Assembly (NCBI GenBank): GCA_041178225.1
Contig: JBEGVV010000049.1
Location: forward strand, 20,300 to 84,299
DNA length: 64,000 bases
DNA from: CAIOSQ01 sp041178225
GTDB taxonomy: Bacteria > Pseudomonadota > Alphaproteobacteria > CACIAM-22H2
Reading direction: 5' to 3'
Shown: positions 58,065 to 64,000 of the stretch, one piece after another
How positions within the stretch are numbered: position 1 is the first letter of the stretch
Layout of the letters: each line of letters opens with the position of its first letter
Program-made: the position numbers and the translations under genes
Notes under the pieces: model-generated
Told to the model about the DNA's origin: nothing
The model's database searches: none
What the model saw: the letters and a program-made list of their open reading frames with translations, nothing else

Positions 58065-59372
58065 ATGCAGGAGCAGCTTGACTACGTCCGAACCAAACTC
58101 GCCCAGGCCCTTGATCATGGGCAGTTCGACGTCTTCCTCCAGATCGAGAGGGCATTCTATAATTGCATCGTGAGGCGGTGCGAGCAGATAGAACATTACG
58201 AACTATGCTATTCAACAATCGATCAGGTGGTGGCTAGATTTGGAGAGGCGATCAGTGGCGCATTGCCGCCGAGACAGGATTCGCTTCCAGGCCGGATCTG
58301 CTACATACTCCCCTCGTTGGATACTGACCTCGCCCATGTCGAGTTCCTGTTCAATATCCTTAAGATGCACCCAGCGAAGGATCCCCTGGAGATCACCGTT
58401 GCGGGCTACTCCGCGTCCGCGGATTCGATCGGCAGCAGGCTACTTGCACGACTCCAGCAGGAGGACCGCATCCGGATCGTTCGGATCCCGCTCGGCGTTC
58501 GCGGGATGGTCGATTTCGGCCGATTCTTCGTCCGCGAGCGGTTGTCGTTGCTGATCGTCTTCTCGATCCCGCACATGCTTTCCGCTTGGGTCCGCGCCCT
58601 TGGCGCGGACAGGGTGGCGTGGGCAACGACCAAGTTCGAACTCTCTTCCTTCGCCGGCTTGCGCCATCGGCTCTCGTTCGCAGGGCCGCGCTGCGAAGCC
58701 ACGGCGATTCGTGGCAAGATCTGGAGGCGTTCCATCGCCAGCCTCTGTCCGGCGGATGTTCCGGTCTTTTCGTCCGCGGACAGGCCGCGGACGCGGATGT
58801 TGAGCGTCAACCGCGAGGAGAAGATGTTGACGCCTCATTTCCTTGGCGCGGTCGCCGATGTACTCGCAGCGGAACCGGCGACGCGCTTTTCATGGACCGG
58901 TCGCGACCGGAATCCGCAGATTGTCGAGTTCTTTGCGCGTCGCGGACTGGCCGCACGCACCGATTTCATCGGTTGGGTCACCCCGTCGCACGCCATCGGC
59001 GATCACGACATATTCCTCGACACGTATGGCCTCAGCGGCATGGTGGCGACCTACGCCTTCTGCGCAGGCATGCCTGTCCAGTTCTTTCGTGCCTCGAAGT
59101 CCTGGCTGGAGATCCACGAAAGCCGGATCGCCGCCGACACGCCGACGCAAGCACATCTTCTGCGCTCGACGCTCGCGAGCGATCCGGCAAGCTACAGCGC
59201 ATCGGTGATCGACCTCGTCAGGTCTGCGACATCCTACAACGAGCGGAGCGCGTGGCAGTCGCGCATCGGCACCGGTTACCTGCTCGACGAACGTGCGATG
59301 TACGAAGGTCACGTCGCCGCGATCCGCGGCGTCCTGGCCGACTCTGGTGCCGAGCAGGAAGCGCCGGCATGA
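58065..59372 (+). CDS. putative GT-B glycosyltransferase
   Basis: 435 residues. The N-terminal ~80 are helical; then two Rossmann-like halves: ICYILPSLDTDLAHVEFLFN (acceptor side), and MLSVNREEKMLTPHFLGAVADVL, FSWTGRDRNPQIVEFFARRG, DFIGWVTPSHAIGDHDIFLDTYGLSG (donor side) as in GT41/HMW1C-like enzymes. No known family name can be given safely. AGGAG precedes the ATG. Overlap ATGA with the next gene (59369-59372) marks an operon with WbqC, dioxygenase and methyltransferase. Confidence 0.65.
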   Translation: MQEQLDYVRTKLAQALDHGQFDVFLQIERAFYNCIVRRCEQIEHYELCYSTIDQVVARFGEAISGALPPRQDSLPGRICYILPSLDTDLAHVEFLFNILKMHPAKDPLEITVAGYSASADSIGSRLLARLQQEDRIRIVRIPLGVRGMVDFGRFFVRERLSLLIVFSIPHMLSAWVRALGADRVAWATTKFELSSFAGLRHRLSFAGPRCEATAIRGKIWRRSIASLCPADVPVFSSADRPRTRMLSVNREEKMLTPHFLGAVADVLAAEPATRFSWTGRDRNPQIVEFFARRGLAARTDFIGWVTPSHAIGDHDIFLDTYGLSGMVATYAFCAGMPVQFFRASKSWLEIHESRIAADTPTQAHLLRSTLASDPASYSASVIDLVRSATSYNERSAWQSRIGTGYLLDERAMYEGHVAAIRGVLADSGAEQEAPA

Positions 59373-60088
59373 CGTCAGTCTGCATAATCCAGTCGAACTA
59401 TGTTCCCTGGAAAGGGTATTTCGACCTGATCGGGGCATGCGATTGGTTCGTCGTCTACGACGAAGTCCAGTTCACAAAGAACGACTGGCGCAATCGCAAC
59501 CTGATCAAGACGCCGGCGGGTTTGCAGTGGCTCAGCATTCCGGTCGGATCGAGTATTCGCCGCCGCATCTGCGATGTAGAGTTGTCGGATCCATTCTGGC
59601 GGTCCAAGCACTGGAAGACACTGCAGGCCGCCTATGGCCGCGCGCCCTTCGCTCGGCAGATGCTCGGCCTTCTGGAGCCAGTCTATCTTGGTCCTTCGCA
59701 CCGGACCCTTTCCGAACTGAACATCGATCTGATCCGCATGATCTGCCGTAGGCTGGGGATCGCCACACGGATCGTGGACTCGCGCAGTTTAGCCGCTCCG
59801 GAAGGAAAGACCGAACGCCTCGTGCACATCTGCAGCGATCTGGGCGCGACGCGCTATGTCTCCGGACCCGCTGCGAAGGAATATCTAGATGGCGCGCAGT
59901 TCAACGAGCGGGGCATCGCCGTGGATTGGTTCGACTACTCCGGTTATCCGGAATACCCTCAGCTATGGGGTGGGTTCGAACATGGTGTGTCGATCCTCGA
60001 TCTGCTGTTCAATTGCTGGGAGGAATCCAGGCGATATATGAAGTTCCCCGACCTGCGCGCGGCCGCCGAGCGGAGGTCCGCCGCATGA
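59369..60088 (+). CDS. WbqC family protein
   Basis: 239 residues. The N-terminus VCIIQSNYVPWKGYFDLIG with YDEVQFTKNDWRNRN is the hallmark of WbqC-like proteins, found in O-antigen and surface-sugar clusters where they are suspected to attach acyl or amino-acyl groups to amino sugars. Later RYVSGPAAKEYLD and WFDYSGYPEYPQL agree. Overlapped on both sides by ATGA junctions. Exact reaction unknown. Confidence 0.88.
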   Translation: MTSVCIIQSNYVPWKGYFDLIGACDWFVVYDEVQFTKNDWRNRNLIKTPAGLQWLSIPVGSSIRRRICDVELSDPFWRSKHWKTLQAAYGRAPFARQMLGLLEPVYLGPSHRTLSELNIDLIRMICRRLGIATRIVDSRSLAAPEGKTERLVHICSDLGATRYVSGPAAKEYLDGAQFNERGIAVDWFDYSGYPEYPQLWGGFEHGVSILDLLFNCWEESRRYMKFPDLRAAAERRSAA

Positions 60089-60900
60089 GGCGGGTCGACC
60101 TGTCGTGCAGCGTTCCGCTCGCTTCAGGCGAACTGGACGAACACGCCTATCACATCCGTACCCGCGGTTACGCGCTGGTGCGCGGCTTCTTGGACCGGCC
60201 GACGATCCGCGCGCTGCGCGCTGCGCTGGAGCGCGCCCTGGACCAGTACGCGCCGCGTCCGGGCGTCGAACGGAGCTACCTCGATCGGCACCAGTTGCAC
60301 GACCTTATGATCCGCGACCTCGACTTCGCAGCGCTGCTCGAGGATCCGCGATTGCAGCAGCTTGTCGCCCCACATCTCGGTCCTTACTGGATCATGTATG
60401 CGGCGACGTCGTCCTCCGTCCCCCCGAAGGGCGTGAACTATGCGGCGCGCTTGCATGTCGATTCGCCCCGGTTTCATCCCGGATACGTGTTCAACATGGG
60501 CGTCATATGGACTCTGGACGACTACACGCAAACAAGCGGATCCTTGAAGATCCTTCCTGGCTCTCATCACGCGGAAGATGCGCCACGAGAGGATGTCTTC
60601 GAGCGCGAGGCGGTCAAGGTCTTGTGCGAGGCTGGATCGCTGATCCTGTTCAATGCTCGCACTTTCCATCGAACCACCCCCAACGCTGGAGCGACCTGGC
60701 GTCATTCGATGACGCTCAATGCGTGCCGTCCGTTCATGAAGCCCAGGATGGACTGGGTGCGCGCGATCCCGCCGGAAATAAGCGACGCGCTGAATGAGCA
60801 GGCGCGGCGGCTGATCGGCTTCGATACCCGTGTGCCGGCGAGCATGGATGAGTTCTACGCCCGGCCAGAGCAGCGCCTTTACAGGCCCGGGCAGGGCTGA
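60085..60900 (+). CDS. phytanoyl-CoA dioxygenase (PhyH) family oxygenase
   Basis: 271-residue Fe(II)/2-oxoglutarate oxygenase. LHVDSPR provides the HxD ligands (His124, Asp126), TFHRTTPN the distal His195, and RHSMTLN an Arg for 2-oxoglutarate. The N-terminal RTRGYALVRGFLDRPTIRAL is the typical PhyH opening. Inside a sugar-biosynthesis operon it may hydroxylate a sugar-linked acyl chain or the sugar itself; this is inference. ATGA overlap with wbqC-like gene. Confidence 0.82.
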   Translation: MRRVDLSCSVPLASGELDEHAYHIRTRGYALVRGFLDRPTIRALRAALERALDQYAPRPGVERSYLDRHQLHDLMIRDLDFAALLEDPRLQQLVAPHLGPYWIMYAATSSSVPPKGVNYAARLHVDSPRFHPGYVFNMGVIWTLDDYTQTSGSLKILPGSHHAEDAPREDVFEREAVKVLCEAGSLILFNARTFHRTTPNAGATWRHSMTLNACRPFMKPRMDWVRAIPPEISDALNEQARRLIGFDTRVPASMDEFYARPEQRLYRPGQG

Positions 60901-60909
60901 GGAGCGGTC

Positions 60910-61770
60910 ATGGACCTGAACCGGCCGTCCCGGGCGGATTCCGTCCAGGCGAACATCGACGTCCACAGCGCCCTTGCTGCGAATGGCGACTATGAACGCA
61001 GCCCGCATTTTCGCCCCGAAAACAAGGCGCATGTCCGTGCGATCCTGCGATCTCTTGTTGAGGGTTATCAGGGCGCGAAGCCTCTCCGGGCGATCGATTT
61101 CGGCTGCGGCACCGGTTTCGTCATCGGGCTCATGGTCGACCTCGTAGATCGCATAGACGGCGTCGACATCACGCCCGAGATGATGCGGCGGGTCGATCTG
61201 AGTTCGGGCTTGGTGCACTTGCATGAATGCCTCGCCGAAGCGACGCCTTTTTCCGATTGCAGCTTCGACGTCGCGACCGCGTACTCATTCATGGACCACC
61301 TGCACGATTACCGAGACTTCCTGCGCGAGGCGCATCGTGTCCTCAAACCTGGAGGGATTTTCTACGCCGACCTGAATCCTAACCGCGAGTTCATCGAGGC
61401 GATCGAGGCCGCGGAGCGTCGCCATGGAGCTAGCCTGTCCAGCTTTCCGCTCATTGCCCGTGAGGCGCAGAGTGCACTCCGCAACGGGCAGGTCTACGAG
61501 CAGGCACACGGTATCGACGCGCGGCGCCTGGAGGCCGCGGAACCGGGAAAGACCTACGACCGGGGATTCCAAGCCGAAGAAGTGCGCGCGACCGCGCGGC
61601 ATATCGGCTTCACCCAGGTGGCGGTCGAGTACGAGTGGTTCCTGGGGCAATCGAAGGTGATGCACGAGGGTTCGTTTGCTCAGGCGGCCGACATGGCGAG
61701 CCATCTCAGATCACTAGCGCCAGTCGCGAGCCATCTGTTCAAATACTTGCGTTTCGTTTTCGTTAGGTGA
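60910..61770 (+). CDS. SAM-dependent class I methyltransferase
   Basis: 286 residues. The AdoMet-binding motif I is AIDFGCGTGFVIGL, with acidic loop GVDITPEM and post-motif YSFMDHLHDYRDFLREAHRVLKPGG. An ~45-residue N-terminal part before the fold contains SVQANIDVHSALAANGDYER. The acceptor is presumably a hydroxyl or amino group on the island's sugar product. GGAG precedes the ATG, nine bases after the oxygenase stop. Confidence 0.85.
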   Translation: MDLNRPSRADSVQANIDVHSALAANGDYERSPHFRPENKAHVRAILRSLVEGYQGAKPLRAIDFGCGTGFVIGLMVDLVDRIDGVDITPEMMRRVDLSSGLVHLHECLAEATPFSDCSFDVATAYSFMDHLHDYRDFLREAHRVLKPGGIFYADLNPNREFIEAIEAAERRHGASLSSFPLIAREAQSALRNGQVYEQAHGIDARRLEAAEPGKTYDRGFQAEEVRATARHIGFTQVAVEYEWFLGQSKVMHEGSFAQAADMASHLRSLAPVASHLFKYLRFVFVR

Positions 61771-61777
61771 GGCGCAG

Positions 61778-62431
61778 ATGCAACTTCCCGTGGCGATCTT
61801 CGGCGCCGGATCACTTGGACGTCTCGCCGCTGCATATCTCGCCGAACTAAAGATGCCTCGGTTTTCTAGTTTCGTCGTCGACGACGCTTTCGCCAATGGC
61901 GCCGACCGGATTGCATGGAGTGCTCTTGTCGAGGACCACCCGCCGTCACGCGTAGCCGTGTTCGTAGCCGTGGGGTACCGGAACTTCCGTGCCCGCGCGA
62001 GCGTTTTCAATCGTGTTTGTGCGGCCGGCTACGAAGTTCCGAACATTGTGTGCACTAACGCTCATGTCTCCAGCGACGTGAGCCTCGGACGGAATAACTT
62101 CCTGATGCCAGGCTCGGTCGTGGAACCAGGCGCACGTCTAGGAGATAATAATATTGTCTGGTCGAACGCAACGATCTGTCATGACACCGTGGTTGGTAAT
62201 CACAATTTCTTCGCCGCAAATGCGACGATAGGCGGCGAAGCACGCATCGGTGACGCGAACTTCTTCGGCTTCTCGTCCGTGGTTCTCCACCAACGCCGGA
62301 TCGGGGACGATGTCCTTGTGGGCGCGCAATCGACCGTGACGTCGGTCGGCGCCCATCGCGCCGTCTATGTTGGAAGCCCGGCGCGCAAAATCCGTGACAT
62401 AGATCCCGTTGTCGGCGTTCGAATCGATTAG
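61778..62431 (+). CDS. hexapeptide-repeat sugar acetyltransferase (NeuD/PglD-like)
   Basis: 217 residues. The N-terminal Rossmann-like part (VAIFGAGSLGRLAAAYLAEL) is followed by left-handed beta-helix repeats (NAHVSSDVSLGRNNFLMPGS, VVEPGARLGDNNIVWSNATI, IGGEARIGDANFFGFSSVVL), as in NeuD/PglD/WecD-type O- or N-acyltransferases. It would acylate the 4-amino group made by the WecE-like enzyme. The stop TAG (62429-62431) lies inside the 8-bp target duplication of the insertion sequence, which therefore left the gene intact. Confidence 0.87.
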   Translation: MQLPVAIFGAGSLGRLAAAYLAELKMPRFSSFVVDDAFANGADRIAWSALVEDHPPSRVAVFVAVGYRNFRARASVFNRVCAAGYEVPNIVCTNAHVSSDVSLGRNNFLMPGSVVEPGARLGDNNIVWSNATICHDTVVGNHNFFAANATIGGEARIGDANFFGFSSVVLHQRRIGDDVLVGAQSTVTSVGAHRAVYVGSPARKIRDIDPVVGVRID

Positions 62432-62433
62432 AA
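62426..62433. repeat. 8-bp target-site duplication, left copy
   Basis: GATTAGAA directly abuts the left end of the insertion element and recurs at its right end; it includes the stop codon of the acetyltransferase gene. Confidence 0.75.
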
Positions 62434-62462
62434 TGTGCAAGTTCCGTAATTCCCCGACAGTC
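62434..62462. repeat. left terminal inverted repeat of IS481 element
   Basis: Begins TGTGCAAGTTCCGTAATT and ends CCCCGACAGTC; pairs with the right repeat with four mismatches (positions 3, 6, 19 and 20). Confidence 0.8.
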
Positions 62463-62482
62463 GGAGCACCGGGCCTGACGGT

Positions 62483-63568
62483 TCAGGCGGTCTGCGCGGG
62501 CACGGTTTCCTCCTCTGTCTCGGGCCGGTCGCCGGGCGGGGCGAAGGCAGGCAGGCGCTCGATGCCGAGCGCCTCGCGCAGGGCCTGCGCGGGCGTCCTG
62601 CCCTTCAGCCGATAGCCCTGGTGCGTTCGCTGCTCGTTGTAGAACGCGATGAACACGTCGAGGTCCCGCTGGATCTCCTCGGGCGCCATGTACCAGGTCG
62701 TGCGGCCCTTCACGCGGAAGCACTCGTCGAGCAACGTGCGGTTCATGCGCTCAACGAAGCCGTTGGTCCGCGGGCTGCGCACCTTGGTGGTCCGGTGCTC
62801 GATGCCCTCGACGGCGAGCAGCAGCTCGTAGGGGTGCTGTTCGGGCCGCCCGGAGAACTTGCGGCCATTGTCTGTCAGAACCGCGCCGACCTCGACGCCG
62901 AGTGCGGCGTAGAACCGCAGGACCCGCTCGTAGCGCAGGTCGCATGCGGTGATCGGCATCTTCGAGGTGTAGACCTTGGCGATGGCCGCCGAGCAGAAGA
63001 CGTCCACCGCCACCTGCACGTAGACCTTGCCCACGCCCTTGAGAGTGCCCCAGTAGAACGTGTCCTGGTTGATCAGTTCGCCGGGACGCGAGGATTCGAC
63101 ATGGCGGTCGCGGAACTCCGAGCTGTGACGCTCGAGCAACCGGACCTGGTCCTCGCTGAGCGCGATCGTGGTCTCCCTCGCGCTGGCCTCGAGGCGCAGC
63201 AGGCGCTTGAAGCGCGTCTCGAGGTCATGGCGCAGCCATACCCCGCGAACGCCGGTGGGTGACACGTTCAGCCCCGACAGGCGCAGTTCGTTGGCCACGC
63301 GCGACGCGCCCCAGGTCGGGCGCTCGAGGCAGAAGGCGAGGATCCGCTCCTCGACCTCCGCCGATACCCGGTTCGGGTGCGGCTGGCGGGGGCCTCGGCG
63401 CTGCGCGACCAGCGCGCCCACGCCACCCACCTGGAAGGCGCGGCGGACCTCGTAGAACGTGTCGCGGTGGTAGCCCATGATCTGGCAGGCCTTGCTGACG
63501 TTGTTCAGTTCCTCGGCAGGTTGCAGCAGGGAAAGCTCGCGTTTGGTACTCTCGGCGAGAGCGGTCAT
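62483..63568 (-). CDS. IS481 family transposase
   Basis: 361-residue DDE transposase. The N-terminal helix-turn-helix (VSKACQIMGYHRDTFYEVRR) and second HTH region (WGASRVANELRLSGLNVSPT) precede an rve integrase core with Asp169 (NQDTFYWG), Asp233 (LTDNGRKF) and Glu273 (GFVERMNRT), followed by FIAFYNEQRTHQGYRLKGRT. All three catalytic acids and the full length are present, so it may be active. The ATG lies ~115 bases inside the right inverted repeat. Confidence 0.92.
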   Translation of the reverse strand: MTALAESTKRELSLLQPAEELNNVSKACQIMGYHRDTFYEVRRAFQVGGVGALVAQRRGPRQPHPNRVSAEVEERILAFCLERPTWGASRVANELRLSGLNVSPTGVRGVWLRHDLETRFKRLLRLEASARETTIALSEDQVRLLERHSSEFRDRHVESSRPGELINQDTFYWGTLKGVGKVYVQVAVDVFCSAAIAKVYTSKMPITACDLRYERVLRFYAALGVEVGAVLTDNGRKFSGRPEQHPYELLLAVEGIEHRTTKVRSPRTNGFVERMNRTLLDECFRVKGRTTWYMAPEEIQRDLDVFIAFYNEQRTHQGYRLKGRTPAQALREALGIERLPAFAPPGDRPETEEETVPAQTA

Positions 63569-63655
63569 CGGTGGTCTCCAGGCAGTTTGCGGTTTGGCGA
63601 TTGCAAATCTACCCGGCGCCGCCGGCGGCCGCTCAACCCGCAGGATGAGCGGTCA

Positions 63656-63684
63656 GACTGTCGGAAAATTACGGAACTAGCTCA
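63656..63684. repeat. right terminal inverted repeat of IS481 element
   Basis: Plus strand starts GACTGTCGG and ends GGAACTAGCTCA; inverted copy of 62434-62462. Confidence 0.8.
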
Positions 63685-63692
63685 GATTAGAA
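63685..63692. repeat. 8-bp target-site duplication, right copy
   Basis: GATTAGAA, identical to 62426-62433, directly after the right inverted repeat. Confidence 0.75.
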
Positions 63693-63861
63693 AAACAGTT
63701 TTGGTTCGCGTTCGGCGCATAAATTCTCCCTCCCGCGCCCTGCAGGTCCGCGACTTATCCGTTTTGGCGTCATCCACTACGGCAACTCGGCGCCAGCGCG
63801 CAACCATGCTGCCATCGCAGCACGGAAGGGGTGCGGGTACGCGCAAGTTGGGAGATCCAGC

Positions 63862-64000
63862 CATGGATGACGTCTCTCGGATCCTCGTCACCGGCGGCGC
63901 CGGCTTCATCGGCTCCGCCCTCTGCCGGCACCTCGCGGGCGAGCTGGGCCTGCGCGTGCTCAACGTCGACAACCTGACCTACGCCGCGAACCTCGCCTCG
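63862..64000 (+). CDS. rfbB: dTDP-glucose 4,6-dehydratase (3'-truncated by window end)
   Basis: First 46 codons only. ILVTGGAGFIGSALCRHLA is the extended-SDR NAD-binding GxxGxxG motif, and RVLNVDNLTYAANL is the RfbB continuation (usually VVNVDKLTYAGNL). A GGGAGA stands before the ATG. It would make the dTDP-4-keto-6-deoxy sugar that a WecE-type enzyme aminates. GC-rich codon use here returns to that of the main genome, unlike the island before the insertion sequence. The 177-base gap upstream, after the insertion sequence, holds no other recognisable feature. Confidence 0.8.

Larger units (their letters stand above)
62434..63684. mobile_element. IS481-family insertion sequence, 1251 bp, complete
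   Basis: The element is bounded by 29-base inverted repeats beginning TGTGCAAGTTCCGTAATT (left, 62434-62462) and TGAGCTAGTTCCGTAATT (right, read on the minus strand from 63684), 25 of 29 positions identical, and flanked by the direct repeat GATTAGAA. It contains one full-length transposase gene on the minus strand. It separates the sugar-acetyltransferase gene from dTDP-glucose dehydratase. Confidence 0.85.

Noticed and set aside
62440..63678. Shorter 23-bp inverted repeats as insertion-sequence ends
   Set aside because: They leave non-matching flanks; extending six bases outward gives TG-starting ends and a perfect 8-bp direct repeat.
63682..63972. Minus-strand 96-codon frame over the dehydratase start
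   Set aside because: Shadow of rfbB and of the intergenic segment; no motif or ribosome site.

Overview
The window comes from a very GC-rich, motile Gram-negative bacterium, most likely an alphaproteobacterium of the Rhodospirillales type. Supporting signs are the gene style (dense operons, GTG starts, ATGA/GTGA start-stop overlaps), a flagellar set with an FlbD-like sigma-54 activator, FlhF/FlhG and FliW, GG-N10-GC (-24/-12) sigma-54 promoters in front of flagellar genes, and a phasin/acetoacetate/3-hydroxybutyrate cluster. This placement is an inference from gene content; no rRNA or tRNA is present.

Layout. (1) 1-3665: a 5'-truncated periplasmic binding protein translationally coupled to a hybrid sensor kinase. 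(2) 3742-13852: a glutamine-amidotransferase-like protein, an M81 (MlrC-type) metallopeptidase and, divergently, a complete Dpp/Opp-type ABC importer operon followed by a Trz/Ssn-type amidohydrolase and a TauD-like dioxygenase; this looks like an uptake-and-catabolism locus for a peptide- or amide-like compound. (3) 14093-17270: phasin-like protein, patatin, acetoacetate decarboxylase, a 52-residue protein and 3-hydroxybutyrate dehydrogenase (PHB/ketone-body metabolism). (4) 17309-27029: ABC-F ATPase, sterol-desaturase-family enzyme, a PAS histidine kinase with a second kinase-like/receiver protein, a FemAB/GNAT-like acyltransferase, three small exported proteins and a ZapA-like protein. (5) 27045-52484: a flagellar island. 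Minus strand: fliK-flgD-flgE-flagellin-fliD-fliH-fliN-flbD-flhA-flhF-flhG. Plus strand: fliR, flgK-flgL-fliW-fliS-(large exported protein)-(two small ORFs)-fliP, then a second flagellin with its own FliS. (6) 52603-56607: a glycosyltransferase and two TPR proteins, the second frameshifted; candidates for flagellin glycosylation. (7) 56716-62431: a visibly less GC-rich sugar-modification island (WecE-type aminotransferase, GT-B glycosyltransferase, WbqC, PhyH dioxygenase, methyltransferase, hexapeptide acetyltransferase). (8) 62434-63684: a complete IS481-type element with 29-bp terminal inverted repeats and an 8-bp target duplication. (9) 63862-end: the start of dTDP-glucose 4,6-dehydratase.

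How it fits together. The flagellar genes form two divergent blocks around a sigma-54 promoter region at about 41.3 kb, and the encoded FlbD-like activator (with an intact GAFTGA motif) is the obvious candidate regulator of the promoters before fliK, flgK and flagellin 2. FliW and two FliS chaperones serve the two unusually large flagellins. The neighbouring glycosyltransferases and the amino-sugar genes could supply a glycan for flagellin or for the O-antigen. The island's two edges carry signs of rearrangement: a one-base frameshift in the TPR gene on the left and an insertion sequence on the right.
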